A stretch of DNA of 64,000 nt from Pseudomonas brassicacearum (GTDB taxonomy: Bacteria > Pseudomonadota > Gammaproteobacteria > Pseudomonadales > Pseudomonadaceae): positions 1 to 64,000 of the forward strand of contig NZ_MOBK01000002.1 of the NCBI RefSeq assembly GCF_003732265.1, written 5' to 3'. Position numbers and translations under genes: made by a program. Shown piece by piece: positions 17,069 to 25,628 of this stretch; the stretch's first letter is position 1; each line of letters starts with the position of its first letter. The notes under the pieces are model-generated. The model was not told where the DNA came from and did no database searches. It saw only the letters and a program-made list of their open reading frames with translations.

Positions 17069-18283
17069 TCACGACCAGTCATGGCGCGGCGGTTTCACGC
17101 CGTTGAGCAGCCAGTTGCCGACCACGTGGTACTTCCAGCGCACCGGGTCGTGCAGGGTATGAACCCGGGCGTTGCGCCAATGACGGTCGAAGTTGTGCTT
17201 CTTCAGGGTCGAACGGGTGCCACCGAGTTCGAAGAGTTTGTTGCTGGCCTCGATGGCAATTTCGGTGGTCAGCACCTTGGCCTTGGCCACCGCGAGGGAC
17301 GCCTGGGCGACGTTGTCTTCGTCGGGTGCCGGGCGCGCCGCATCCAGCGCTCGCCCTGCCCGTTCCAGCAAGGCTTCGGCGGCTTCCAGACGAATCTCCA
17401 GGCCACCGACCTGGATGATGGTCAGCGGATCTTCACTGGCCTTTTCCACACCGGCATCGATCCACGGCCGAGCGAACTGCTGGACGAAGGCAATGGTGTC
17501 GCGCAGTGCCGCACGGGCGATGCCGGCGTCGATGGCCGCGGTAGTCAATTGCGCAAACGGGCCGGCCAGTGTCGGTGTTTCATAGGAACGGTAGGTCGGG
17601 AACAGATTGAATGCGCAGACGTGTAAATCCTCGGCGAGCACGGTGCCGCTGGACGTGGTGCGCTGGCCGATGCTGTCCCAGTCGTCGACGATCACCAGCC
17701 CTTGGGTGCCACGCTCGACGAAGGCCAGTTGCCCCTTCTGTTCTTCATCCAGCGCCAACACTGCCAGCCAGTGGGCGTAGAGCGAACCGGTGCAATAACC
17801 CTTGCGCCCGTTGATCACATGTCCGTCACCATAACGACGGATCGTCGCCTGAATGTCCTGGACGTTTTTGCCGCCGGTTTCCGACAACGCATTGGCAAAG
17901 CGATGGCCTTGCAGTGCCAGTTCGAAGAAGTGCGCCTGTTGTTCGGGCGTGCCTTGCAGGCGGATGTCTTCCAGCAGGCAATAGTGGTTTTGCGGGATCT
18001 GCCCCAGCGACGGATCGGCGGCCGAGATGATCGCAATGACTTGCGCCAGCACCGCATAAGACACCTGTGCGCCACCAAACTCGCGAGGCACGCTGATGCC
18101 CCACAAACCACTGTTGGAATACAGATCGACGATCTCGTCGGGGACCTGGCGAGTGCGGTCGCGTTCGGCGTCCTGCTCCAGCAATACCGCGGCGACACGC
18201 TCGGCGACGCGCAGGGCTTCGGCTTCGTCGGCGATCCGATGGGCGGCCGGCGGGTTGATCGGATAAACGGCAGATTCAGGCAT
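17069..18283 (-). CDS. sfnB: SfnB-family sulfur acquisition oxidoreductase
   Basis: This is a 404-residue flavoprotein of the acyl-CoA dehydrogenase fold, in the group named SfnB after the sulfur-limitation gene of P. putida. It resembles the MsuC product in overall plan, with SVPREFGGAQVSYAVLAQV, PQNHYCLLEDIRL, GRKGYCTGSLYAHWLAV and the C-terminal LGGTRSTLKKHNFDRHWRNARVHTLHDPVRWKYHVVGNW. The start at 18283 is the one that matches the family; upstream sequence in frame includes the promoter. It is the first gene of an operon with metI- and metQ-like genes and is preceded by a sigma-54 element. The reaction is unproven; desulfurisation of organosulfur compounds is the family role. Confidence 0.83.
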   Translation of the reverse strand: MPESAVYPINPPAAHRIADEAEALRVAERVAAVLLEQDAERDRTRQVPDEIVDLYSNSGLWGISVPREFGGAQVSYAVLAQVIAIISAADPSLGQIPQNHYCLLEDIRLQGTPEQQAHFFELALQGHRFANALSETGGKNVQDIQATIRRYGDGHVINGRKGYCTGSLYAHWLAVLALDEEQKGQLAFVERGTQGLVIVDDWDSIGQRTTSSGTVLAEDLHVCAFNLFPTYRSYETPTLAGPFAQLTTAAIDAGIARAALRDTIAFVQQFARPWIDAGVEKASEDPLTIIQVGGLEIRLEAAEALLERAGRALDAARPAPDEDNVAQASLAVAKAKVLTTEIAIEASNKLFELGGTRSTLKKHNFDRHWRNARVHTLHDPVRWKYHVVGNWLLNGVKPPRHDWS

Positions 18284-18316
18284 GTGAGGGTCCGGGCAGC
18301 AGTGTTTAACAGAGCC

Positions 18317-18334
18317 ATTGCAGCTTCTGTGCCG
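18317..18334 (-). promoter_or_regulatory. Sigma-54 promoter of sfnB-metIQ
   Basis: On the minus strand the element reads CGGCACAGAAGCTGCAAT, with GG (18332-18333) and GC (18320-18321) separated by 10 nt, near the consensus TGGCAC-N5-TTGC. It lies 34 nt from the sfnB start. Confidence 0.62.
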
Positions 18335-18416
18335 AGGTCCATCGCCAATCATTTCGGGGGTTTTACGCCTGTTTTTCAGCGTTTTTGATGATGCAGCCGA
18401 GCAATCTGCTGCTGCG

Positions 18417-18434
18417 CTGTTGATGGCTGAACAG
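18417..18434 (-). promoter_or_regulatory. Candidate activator site (CTGTT-N8-AACAG) upstream of sfnB
   Basis: This 18-bp dyad CTGTT-N8-AACAG is separated by exactly 83 nt from the GG of the sigma-54 element, the same distance as at msuE. It is proposed as an SfnR-type enhancer site. The remainder of 18284-18546 shows no gene. Confidence 0.55.
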
Positions 18435-18546
18435 TGTGGCTGCTCGTCGGGCACTCGGTTGTCCGCCGGACGCTGACCTATATTTATTCGGCCGGAAATC
18501 GGCGCAGGACATTTTCCACCCACAACAACAAACAGGGAGATTCATC

Positions 18547-19005
18547 ATGAGCGTCAAACCCATTCCAGAGGGTTATCACAGCATCACCCCGTATCTGGGC
18601 ATTCAAAAAGCCGCCGAAGCGATCGAGTTCTACAAGAAGGCCTTTGGCGCCATCGAAGTCATGCGCCTGACCATGCCCGATGGCGGCATTGGTCACGCCG
18701 AACTGAGGATCGGCGACTGCCCGATCATGCTCGGCACACCGTGCGACCAGGGGCCGTTGAGCAATCCGGACAAGTCGCCGTCAGTGGGCCTGCATCTGTA
18801 TGTGACGGATGTGGACAAGTCCTACAAACAGGCGATTGATGCGGGCGGCACGGTGGTGTCCGAGGTCAAGGATCAGTTTTATGGCGACCGCTCCGGGACG
18901 TTGAAGGATCCGTATGGGCATCTGTGGTTTTTGGCCACGCGCAAGGAAGACCTGACTCAAGCGCAGATTGAGCAGCGGGCGAAGGAGATGTTTCAGCAGG
19001 GTTGA
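18547..19005 (+). CDS. VOC-family (glyoxalase/PhnB-like) protein
   Basis: This 152-residue protein of the vicinal-oxygen-chelate superfamily resembles the PhnB/YdcR-like subgroup. Typical stretches are ITPYLGIQKAAEAIEFYKKAFGA, GHAELRIGDCPIML, SVGLHLYVTDVDKSYKQAIDAGG and DRSGTLKDPYGHLWFLATRKEDL. These proteins form dimers around a metal or ligand pocket, but the subgroup has no settled reaction. AGGGAG stands in front of the ATG at 18547, and the upstream in-frame extension has no support. It is a single gene divergent from sfnB with a REP pair after it. Confidence 0.8.
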   Translation: MSVKPIPEGYHSITPYLGIQKAAEAIEFYKKAFGAIEVMRLTMPDGGIGHAELRIGDCPIMLGTPCDQGPLSNPDKSPSVGLHLYVTDVDKSYKQAIDAGGTVVSEVKDQFYGDRSGTLKDPYGHLWFLATRKEDLTQAQIEQRAKEMFQQG

Positions 19006-19030
19006 GAGCTTTGTCGCCGCTTCTGGCCCC

Positions 19031-19107
19031 TTCGCGAGCAAGCCCGCTCCCACATTTGATCTTCGCCGTGACATAGATCAAATGTGGGAGCGGGCTTGCT
19101 CGCGAAA
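19031..19107. repeat. REP pair between the VOC gene and fpvG
   Basis: Inverted REP units (TTCGCGAGCAAGCCCGCTCC at 19031 onward; complement ending 19107) face each other with a short centre. They lie 25 nt after the VOC gene stop. Confidence 0.9.
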
Positions 19108-19153
19108 AGGCCATTCTCAACACCACAATAACCACTGCCAGTAACAGCTATCT

Positions 19154-19172
19154 GGCAATAAGAAACATTTAC
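19154..19172 (+). promoter_or_regulatory. Candidate Fur box / promoter region of the fpv operon
   Basis: The 19-mer GGCAATAAGAAACATTTAC matches the Fur consensus GATAATGATAATCATTATC at 12 of 19 positions by my count. Further on, CGTCTTATAG (19208-19217) resembles the -10 region of iron-responsive ECF sigma promoters, but no clear -35 accompanies it. No PvdS-type TAAAT-N16-CGT was found here. Iron control is expected for this operon; the particular sites are tentative. Confidence 0.35.
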
Positions 19173-19321
19173 TTTCATCTCCCCCTTCGGGATTTCCGAT
19201 CCTCATCCGTCTTATAGAGATGCAGTCGGCGTGCTCAGGCAAAAGCCCGCCGGCCTTTCATGGACCTCATCGCTGGGAAGCCCGCAGCAGAGGTTCTCTC
19301 ATCGATACAAGACCTTTAATC

Positions 19322-20500
19322 ATGTCGAAGAAATCCCGTTCCAAACTCTGGTTTCTGGTCCATAGCTGGCTGGCATTGCCGATCTGGTTTTTTGTACTGA
19401 TTGTTTGTGTCACCGGCACATTGGCGGTGATCAGCCAGGAAATCGTCTGGCTGGCCAACCCGCAAATGCGCGCCAGCCAGCCGTCGGACGATGCGCCGTT
19501 GCTCAGCTATGACCAGATCATCGCGGCAATCAAACAGGCCGAACCGGACACGCTGGTTGAATCCATCAGCCGCCCCGATGAATCCCACTTCGCCCTCGAC
19601 GTCAGCGTCAGCTACCCCGACGGCCGATCGGTGACCGTGTACGTAAACCCATACAGCGGCGTCATTCAGGGCACCGCCCCGGCTTTCGATTTCAAGGCGT
19701 TTACCCGCGCGCTGCACGGCTGGTGGCTGGTGCCGTTCACCAATGGCTACAGCTGGGGCTGGTACCTGGTGTCCTTCTTGAGCCTGCCGTTGCTGGCGTC
19801 CCTGGTCACCGGGCTGGTGGTCTACAAAAAATTCTGGAAAGGCTTCTTCCGGCCGACCCTGCGCATTCGACATGGTGCGCGGATTTTCTGGGGCGATTTT
19901 CATCGCCTCAGCGGTATCTGGTCGATCTGGTTCATTGCGGTGATTTCCGTCACCAGCACCTGGTTCCTGATTCAGGCATTTATGTTCGATAACCAGGTCT
20001 CGATTTCCACGGCGCCGGTGGCCCTGGTGGTGCCGCGTGAAAGTGTGCCGGTGACCCCAGATGGCTCGCCCGCACCGACCATCAGCCTCGAAACCGCGAT
20101 TGCCCAGGCCAAGGAACGCATTCCCGGCCTGGAAGACAGCTTCGTCAGCCTGCCCGCCAATGCCTACAGCTACCTCTCGGTGGGCGGGCGCAGTTGGTAT
20201 CCGCTGATGTACCAGACGGCCGACATCAACCCGTACACCGGCGACGTCGCCGCCACGCGCCTGCTGTCGGACCGCACCGGCCTGGAGCTGGTGACCGAGT
20301 CGATGCGTCCCTTGCACACCGGTGATTTCGGCGGGATCTGGATCAAGCTGATCTGGTTCTTCTTCGGTTTGATCCTGAGCATGATGGTCCTCAGCGGCCT
20401 GCTGATCTGGACCAAACGCACCGCCCTCGCTACGGCCAACGCCCTCAAGCGCAGCAACAAGCACGCTCGGCTGCAAACCACCACGGAGGTCAGCCAATGA
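19322..20500 (+). CDS. fpvG: Ferripyoverdine reductase FpvG (PepSY-TM inner-membrane protein)
   Basis: This 392-residue inner-membrane protein of the PepSY-associated TM family has four strong membrane segments (about residues 12-36, 145-170, 196-222 and 335-360) and a periplasmic PepSY region. Conserved histidines occur in VHSWLALP, RALHGWWL and GDFHRLSG. In P. aeruginosa FpvG reduces Fe(III) bound to pyoverdine so that iron leaves the siderophore in the periplasm. The start at 19322 gives the family N-terminus MSKKSRSKLWF; an upstream in-frame ATG at 19220 lacks support. It opens an eight-gene operon whose order fpvGHJK-CDEF is the same as in P. aeruginosa PA2403-PA2410. It overlaps fpvH by 4 nt. 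Confidence 0.9.
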   Translation: MSKKSRSKLWFLVHSWLALPIWFFVLIVCVTGTLAVISQEIVWLANPQMRASQPSDDAPLLSYDQIIAAIKQAEPDTLVESISRPDESHFALDVSVSYPDGRSVTVYVNPYSGVIQGTAPAFDFKAFTRALHGWWLVPFTNGYSWGWYLVSFLSLPLLASLVTGLVVYKKFWKGFFRPTLRIRHGARIFWGDFHRLSGIWSIWFIAVISVTSTWFLIQAFMFDNQVSISTAPVALVVPRESVPVTPDGSPAPTISLETAIAQAKERIPGLEDSFVSLPANAYSYLSVGGRSWYPLMYQTADINPYTGDVAATRLLSDRTGLELVTESMRPLHTGDFGGIWIKLIWFFFGLILSMMVLSGLLIWTKRTALATANALKRSNKHARLQTTTEVSQ

Positions 20501-21039
20501 ACGCGCAGGCCAAGCCAACACCGGACTCGACCCTGCGCCGCTTCTGGCTCAAATGGCGCTTCCACATCAACGTCCTGCTGTTGTTGGTGCCGCTGGGGTT
20601 CATGCCCAAATACTTCGCTGACGCGGCGCTGTTTCGCGGTGATACCGGGCTGGGTGAGCGGGAGATCGGAGAAGTCCAGGTCGGTCCGTGGAGCCTGCGT
20701 CTGGCCGAACTGCGCAATGAGGCCCCCACACTCGATGGCCCGGCCGGTCACATGAAGAACTTCACCGCCGCGCTCTGCGACAGCTGCCGCGATCAGGTCA
20801 AGGCGACTTACCTGCGCATCGGCAAACCGCGCAGCCTGCGGGCTGCCGGAGTGATTTTCTTCGGCACGCCGCACCGTATGGGCGCCATGGTGCCGATCCC
20901 GGAAAAGACCAAGGCTGACGCCGAGCTGTGGATCACCATGGAAGGCTGGGACGGCGCGATGCACCAGGCCGCCCTGCCCCTGAGCCAGGCATCGCCGGCC
21001 ACCGTCGCGTGGCTGAACCAACAAGGAGGCAAACCATGA
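20497..21039 (+). CDS. fpvH: FpvH, accessory protein of ferripyoverdine reduction
   Basis: This 180-residue protein has one N-terminal membrane segment (FHINVLLLLVPLGFMPKYF, about residues 23-41) and a periplasmic remainder. That remainder contains a CDSC pair (CxxC) that may take part in electron or metal handling. It is identified by its place between fpvG and fpvJ. The coding region overlaps fpvG and fpvJ by 4 nt each, so translation is coupled. In P. aeruginosa FpvH assists FpvG in iron release; its exact task is not settled. Confidence 0.85.
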   Translation: MNAQAKPTPDSTLRRFWLKWRFHINVLLLLVPLGFMPKYFADAALFRGDTGLGEREIGEVQVGPWSLRLAELRNEAPTLDGPAGHMKNFTAALCDSCRDQVKATYLRIGKPRSLRAAGVIFFGTPHRMGAMVPIPEKTKADAELWITMEGWDGAMHQAALPLSQASPATVAWLNQQGGKP

Positions 21040-21365
21040 TCAGCATTTTTCGCCCACTCCACGCCGTGTTGCTGGTGCTCTGCGCCGGTTTCAGTGCCAG
21101 CGCGCTGGCGCACAACCCGATGTGCGAATGCAAAGCCGTCGACGCCGAACAGATCAAATGCACCGGCGGATTCTCCGACGGCAGCGGCGCGCCGGGCGTG
21201 ACGCTGGACGTGATCGGCTACGACGAAACCATTCTGGTGCCGGGCAAGCTCGGCGCCGATTCCACGCTGACCTTCAAGAAACCCGGCGCGGAATTTTATG
21301 TGCTGTTCGACGCCGGCCCCGGACACGTCGTCGAGATCGACCAAGCGGACATCGAAACCCCATGA
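21036..21365 (+). CDS. fpvJ: FpvJ, small periplasmic protein of ferripyoverdine handling
   Basis: This 109-residue protein has a cleavable signal peptide ending SALA-HN and a small cysteine-bearing start of the mature chain (NPMCECKAVDAEQIKCTGG). The rest looks like a short beta-sandwich (GVTLDVIGYDETILVP, STLTFKKPGAEFYVLFDAGPGHVVEI). A strong AAGGAGG site stands before the ATG at 21036. It overlaps fpvH and fpvK by 4 nt each. The name follows operon order; in P. aeruginosa FpvJ interacts with the periplasmic binding proteins. Confidence 0.83.
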   Translation: MISIFRPLHAVLLVLCAGFSASALAHNPMCECKAVDAEQIKCTGGFSDGSGAPGVTLDVIGYDETILVPGKLGADSTLTFKKPGAEFYVLFDAGPGHVVEIDQADIETP

Positions 21366-21934
21366 GCACGCCCACCACACACGTCGTCCGCCCGGCCGGT
21401 GCCGGCCACGAAACCCTTTATGTGCTGTTGTTGTGCCTGATGATTCTGGCGGTGGCCGGTTCGGTGGTTGCCTGGCGCCACGAGTCCCAGGCCGTGAGCA
21501 GCGTCGGCAGCCATCAACTGGATGCCCGCCGCGACTTGAGCGCGTCCGAGCAAGGGATCTACGCCGACCTGCGGGTGACGCTGGATGAGATTCACTTGCT
21601 GCAACAGGAACAGCAAACCCTGCCGACACCTGAAGCCCTCGCCGAGGAAGGATTTGCACCGTTCGCCCAGGACGCCAGCTCCGTCAGCCGTGGCGCCCAT
21701 CAATGGCAATTGCTCGACGCCAAGGCGTACTTCGGCCAGAGCCAGACACCCGCCGTGGCCGGTTCGTTTTTGATGCGACTGACCGCTGGCAACGAGGCAC
21801 CGGACATCTGGCTCCACCGCGCCGCCGACCTCCAAGCCCCGACCGATCTGACGGACGCCGCCCTCGAAAGCGCCGGCTGGCAACTGATCGTCGCGCAATT
21901 CGATGCCGGCGTGACCCGCCAGCACCGGCACTGA
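21362..21934 (+). CDS. fpvK: FpvK, inner-membrane protein of ferripyoverdine handling
   Basis: This 190-residue protein has one membrane helix near the N-terminus (YVLLLCLMILAVAGSVVAW, about residues 20-38) and a periplasmic, acidic domain with predicted coiled-coil stretches (DLRVTLDEIHLLQQEQQTL). The ATG at 21362 overlaps the fpvJ stop as ATGA. It corresponds in place and size to FpvK of P. aeruginosa, which is thought to form part of the reductase complex. I see no catalytic motif. Confidence 0.82.
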   Translation: MSTPTTHVVRPAGAGHETLYVLLLCLMILAVAGSVVAWRHESQAVSSVGSHQLDARRDLSASEQGIYADLRVTLDEIHLLQQEQQTLPTPEALAEEGFAPFAQDASSVSRGAHQWQLLDAKAYFGQSQTPAVAGSFLMRLTAGNEAPDIWLHRAADLQAPTDLTDAALESAGWQLIVAQFDAGVTRQHRH

Positions 21935-21969
21935 CCCCTCGCCTTCACCCGAGAGAAGACCGCTTTCCC

Positions 21970-22887
21970 ATGCCTATTTCATCTTTCCTGCGCCTGCTAT
22001 CGGTCGGCTTGCTCGCCTGCCTGCTGACTCCACTGGCCCATGCCGACGACGCCAAACGCCTGCGCATCGGCATCACCCTGCACCCTTATTACAGCTACGT
22101 CGCCAACGTCGTCGGCGACAAGGCCGAAGTGGTGCCGCTGATTCCGGCCGGTTTCAATCCGCACGCCTATGAACCTCGCGCCGAGGACATCAAGCGCATC
22201 AGCGGGCTGGACGTGATCGTGCTGAATGGCGTCGGTCATGACGACTTCGCCGACCGCATGATTGCCGCCAGCGAAACCCCGAACATCCCGGTGATCGAAG
22301 CCAACGAAAACGTGCCGCTGCTGGCCGCCACCGGTGTTGCCGCACGTGGCGCAGGCAAGGTGGTCAACCCGCATACGTTCCTGTCGATCAGCGCCTCGAT
22401 TGCCCAGGTCAACAACATCGCCCGGGAACTGGGCAAGCTGGATCCGGCCAACGCCAAGACCTACACGCAAAACGCCCGCGCCTACGGCAAACGCCTGCGG
22501 CAGATGCGCGCCGATGCCCTGGCGAAGCTGACCCAGGCGCCCAACGCCGAACTGCGCGTGGCCACGGTTCATGCGGCTTACGATTACCTGCTGCGCGAGT
22601 TCGGTCTCGAAGTCACCGCCGTGGTCGAACCGGCCCACGGCATCGAACCGAGCCCGAGCCAGTTGAAAAAAACCATCGACCAACTGCGCGAACTGGACGT
22701 GAAAGTGATCTTCTCGGAGATGGATTTCCCCTCCACCTACGTCGACACCATCCAGCGTGAGTCCGGGGTGAAGCTGTACCCGCTGTCGCACATTTCCTAT
22801 GGCGAATACACCGCTGACAAATACGAAAAGGAAATGACCGGCAACCTCAATACCGTGGTCCGGGCGATACAGGAGTCGGGCCAATGA
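21970..22887 (+). CDS. fpvC: FpvC, periplasmic metal-binding protein
   Basis: This 305-residue periplasmic protein has a signal peptide ending AHA-DD and belongs to cluster A-I of substrate-binding proteins (ZnuA/MntC type). Probable metal ligands lie in TLHPYYSYV, FNPHAYEPR, VVNPHTFLS and HAAYDYLLREFG, with a terminal acidic site in FSEMDFPSTYVD. In P. aeruginosa FpvC binds Fe2+ after it has been released from pyoverdine and delivers it to FpvDE. It overlaps the ATPase gene by 4 nt. It is one of two different binding proteins in the operon. Confidence 0.9.
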   Translation: MPISSFLRLLSVGLLACLLTPLAHADDAKRLRIGITLHPYYSYVANVVGDKAEVVPLIPAGFNPHAYEPRAEDIKRISGLDVIVLNGVGHDDFADRMIAASETPNIPVIEANENVPLLAATGVAARGAGKVVNPHTFLSISASIAQVNNIARELGKLDPANAKTYTQNARAYGKRLRQMRADALAKLTQAPNAELRVATVHAAYDYLLREFGLEVTAVVEPAHGIEPSPSQLKKTIDQLRELDVKVIFSEMDFPSTYVDTIQRESGVKLYPLSHISYGEYTADKYEKEMTGNLNTVVRAIQESGQ

Positions 22888-23627
22888 CTGTTCAAGAAAA
22901 CCTCTCGGTCCAAAGCTCCGGCCCGACGCTGGATTTCGCCGATGTCAGCCTGACCCTCGGGCGCACAACGATCCTCGACAACGTGACCTTTCAGGTCTCG
23001 CCCGGCAGCGTGCATGCGCTGGTCGGCCCCAACGGTGGTGGCAAGAGTTCGCTGATCAAGACCCTGCTTGGGCAGATGCCGCATCAGGGTCGCTTGAGCC
23101 TGCAATGGCCCGGCACACCCGGGACCGTCGGCTATGTACCGCAAGCGCTGGAGTTTGATCGCGGCCTGCCCATGACCGTCGACGATTTCATGGCCGCGAT
23201 GTGTCAGCGTCGGCCGGCGTTCCTTGGGTTGAGCAAACACTACACCGCCGCGATTGGCGAAGCGCTGGAACGGGTCGGCATGCAGGACAAACGCACGCGA
23301 CGCATGGGGGCGCTGTCGGGCGGTGAGCGTCAACGGGTGTTGCTGGCGCAAGGGCTGATCCCGGCGCCGCAACTGCTGGTGCTCGACGAACCGATGTCGG
23401 CGCTGGATGAAGCCGGTATCCGGGTGTTCGAACGGCTGCTCGGAGACTGGCGCCAAAGCGGCATCACCGTGCTGTGGATCGAGCACGATCTGGAAGCCGT
23501 CGGGCGTCTGGCGGATCGCGTTACCGGGCTCAATCGCCGGGTGTTGTTCGATGCGACGCCAAAACAGGCACTGACCCCGGAACGCTTGTTGACCCTGTTC
23601 TCCACCCACCCACGGAGCGTTGCTTGA
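22884..23627 (+). CDS. fpvD: FpvD, ABC transporter ATPase
   Basis: This 247-residue ATPase energises iron uptake through FpvE. Walker A is GPNGGGKSS (about residues 48-56), the signature is LSGGERQRVLLAQGL, Walker B is LLVLDEPMSALDEAG, and the switch histidine is in WIEHDLEAV. It overlaps fpvC by 4 nt and fpvE by 1 nt (TGATG). Confidence 0.92.
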   Translation: MTVQENLSVQSSGPTLDFADVSLTLGRTTILDNVTFQVSPGSVHALVGPNGGGKSSLIKTLLGQMPHQGRLSLQWPGTPGTVGYVPQALEFDRGLPMTVDDFMAAMCQRRPAFLGLSKHYTAAIGEALERVGMQDKRTRRMGALSGGERQRVLLAQGLIPAPQLLVLDEPMSALDEAGIRVFERLLGDWRQSGITVLWIEHDLEAVGRLADRVTGLNRRVLFDATPKQALTPERLLTLFSTHPRSVA

Positions 23628-24526
23628 TGAGCTACGAAGCCTTTCGCTTGATGGTTCAGGGCTGGGCGTCCTCGGGTTACCTGCCCGAGGCGCTGGCCTA
23701 TGGTTTTGTGGTCAACGCGCTGCTCGCCGGCCTGTTGATCGGCCCGGTGCTGGGCGGTTTGGGCACGCTGGTGGTGGTCAAGCGCTTCGCGTTTTTCTCC
23801 GAAGCAGTGGGCCACGCGGCACTGACCGGCGTGGCCATCGGCATCCTGCTCGGCGAACCCTACACCGGGCCTTACGGCAGCCTGTTCGGTTACTGCCTGC
23901 TGTTCGGCATTTTGCTCAATTACCTGCGCAACCGCACCGGCCTGGCACCGGACACTTTGATTGGCGTGTTCCTGTCGGTGTCGCTGGCATTGGGCGCGAG
24001 CCTGCTGCTGATTCTGGCGGGCAAGATCAACGTGCACATTCTGGAAAACGTGCTGTTCGGTTCGGTGTTGACCGTCAACGGCAATGACCTGGCGGTGCTG
24101 GCCATCGTCGGTTCGCTGGTCATGGCGCTGGCCTTGCCGCTGTACAACCGCATCATGCTGGCCAGTTTCAACCCGCAATTGGCGGCAGTACGCGGGGTGG
24201 CGGTGAAAACCCTGGATTACCTGTTTGTGATTCTGGTGACGCTGATCACCGTGGCCGCAGTGAAGGTCATCGGCGCGATTCTGGTCGGCGCGCTGTTGGT
24301 GATTCCGGCAGCCGCCGCGCGATTGCTCAGCCAATCGCTGAAGGGGTTCTTCTGGTGCTCGGTGCTGATCGCCACGGTGAGCACTCTGTGCGGGATTCTT
24401 GCGCCGATTGTGTTCGACCTGCCGATCCCGTCCGGTGCCGCGATCATTCTGGTTGCCGGTATCGCTTTCGCCCTGTCCGCCATTGCGCGCGGTGTCGTCC
24501 CCAGCCTGAAAGGGAATCTCGGATAA
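23627..24526 (+). CDS. fpvE: FpvE, ABC transporter permease
   Basis: This 299-residue inner-membrane permease belongs to the ABC-3 (ZnuB/MntB) family with about eight hydrophobic segments, including VLGGLGTLVVVKRFAFFSEAVGHAALTG, the region that contacts the ATPase. It passes iron from the periplasmic binding protein to the cytosol. The start codon overlaps the fpvD stop by one base, and fpvF starts immediately after its stop. Confidence 0.91.
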   Translation: MSYEAFRLMVQGWASSGYLPEALAYGFVVNALLAGLLIGPVLGGLGTLVVVKRFAFFSEAVGHAALTGVAIGILLGEPYTGPYGSLFGYCLLFGILLNYLRNRTGLAPDTLIGVFLSVSLALGASLLLILAGKINVHILENVLFGSVLTVNGNDLAVLAIVGSLVMALALPLYNRIMLASFNPQLAAVRGVAVKTLDYLFVILVTLITVAAVKVIGAILVGALLVIPAAAARLLSQSLKGFFWCSVLIATVSTLCGILAPIVFDLPIPSGAAIILVAGIAFALSAIARGVVPSLKGNLG

Positions 24527-25429
24527 ATGTCTTTTTCTCTGCGTCAACTGACCCTGGCCTTAGCCTTCTGCGGGCTGGCCAACGCTTCGTTTGCGGCGAA
24601 CAGCGCTAAACCGCTGCACGTGCTGGCGTCCTTGCCGATCACTTACGGCCTGGGCGAAGTGCTGCTCAAGGGCACCCCTATCAACCTTGAACGAGCCGCA
24701 CCGGCGAACCTGCCCGGCAGCCGTCAGACCGCGTACTTCACCGGCCGTGGCGCCCCGGCGCTGGCCAAACTGGCGACCGACGCCGACGCGGTGATCGGCC
24801 TGCGTTCGCTGTGGGCGGATGATCCGCTGTACCCGATCTCCCGTCGCAGCAACATTCGCATCGTTGAAGTCGACGCGGCGCGCCCGGTGGACGGCGCCCT
24901 CCCCGGCATCGCCGTGCAGCCGGATAACAAGGTCGAGGGTTTGAACAGCCAGCCTTGGTTGTCCAGCAACAACATGGGGCGGATGGCGGACGTGATGGCC
25001 GCCGACCTGGTGCGTCTGGCACCAGAAGCCAAGCCGGCCATCGAGGCTAACCTGGCGGCGCTGAAACAGCGTTTGCTCAAGTTCAGCGCTGACAGCGAAG
25101 CGCGGCTGGCCGGTGCTGACAATCTCAGTGTGATGAGCCTCAGCGATCACTTGGGCTATTTGATTGGCGGGCTCAATCTGGAGCTGATCGGGATCGACGC
25201 GCGCCCGGACGCCGAGTGGACACCCGATGCGCTCAAGCAATTGGGCGCGACGTTGAAGGAGAACGATGTGGCGGTGGTGTTGCATCATCGCCAGCCTTCG
25301 GACGCGGTGAAAGCGGTGATTGCCGAGGCTGGTAGCCGGTTGGTGGTGTTGAGCGTGGATGCGGCGGATCCGGTGGCCGAATTGGAAGGGAATGTGGATT
25401 TGGTGATCAAGGGGTTGAACGGCGCTTGA
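24527..25429 (+). CDS. fpvF: FpvF, second periplasmic binding protein
   Basis: This 300-residue periplasmic protein of the metal-binding cluster A-I fold has a signal peptide ending SFA-AN. It lacks several of the histidines present in FpvC, which fits the P. aeruginosa model in which FpvF binds ferripyoverdine or forms a complex with FpvC rather than holding free iron alone. It directly follows fpvE without a gap and ends the operon. A REP pair and a strong bidirectional terminator follow. Confidence 0.88.
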   Translation: MSFSLRQLTLALAFCGLANASFAANSAKPLHVLASLPITYGLGEVLLKGTPINLERAAPANLPGSRQTAYFTGRGAPALAKLATDADAVIGLRSLWADDPLYPISRRSNIRIVEVDAARPVDGALPGIAVQPDNKVEGLNSQPWLSSNNMGRMADVMAADLVRLAPEAKPAIEANLAALKQRLLKFSADSEARLAGADNLSVMSLSDHLGYLIGGLNLELIGIDARPDAEWTPDALKQLGATLKENDVAVVLHHRQPSDAVKAVIAEAGSRLVVLSVDAADPVAELEGNVDLVIKGLNGA

Positions 25430-25461
25430 GTCAGTTGGACCGCGGTATCGTTCTTCGTCGG

Positions 25462-25549
25462 AACGCCGCCCGGAGCAAGCCCGCTCCCACATTTGATTTG
25501 TGTACCGCCGCAGATCAAATGTGGGAGCGGGCTTGCTCGCGAAGGCGGC
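25462..25549. repeat. REP pair after fpvF
   Basis: Two inverted REP units (left GGAGCAAGCCCGCTCCCAC from about 25472, right ending GCTCGCGAAGGCGGC near 25549). The left copy is slightly degenerate. Confidence 0.85.
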
Positions 25550-25576
25550 CTTGGAAACACAACAAACTCCGGACAA

Positions 25577-25617
25577 GAAAAAGCCCGCTGACCTTCTCGG
25601 TTCAGCGGGCTTTTCTT
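25577..25617. terminator. Bidirectional terminator between fpvF and the MbtH-like gene
   Basis: AAGCCCGCTGA (25581-25591) pairs perfectly with TCAGCGGGCTT (25602-25612) around a 10-nt loop. A-runs stand on the left and T-runs on the right, so it can act on both strands and serve both convergent operons. Confidence 0.92.
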
Positions 25618-25628
25618 TGCGCGATCAA

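Noticed and set aside
19208..19217. CGTCTTATAG upstream of fpvG as a definite ECF promoter.
   Set aside because: No convincing -35 at the right distance; kept only as a remark in the regulatory entry.
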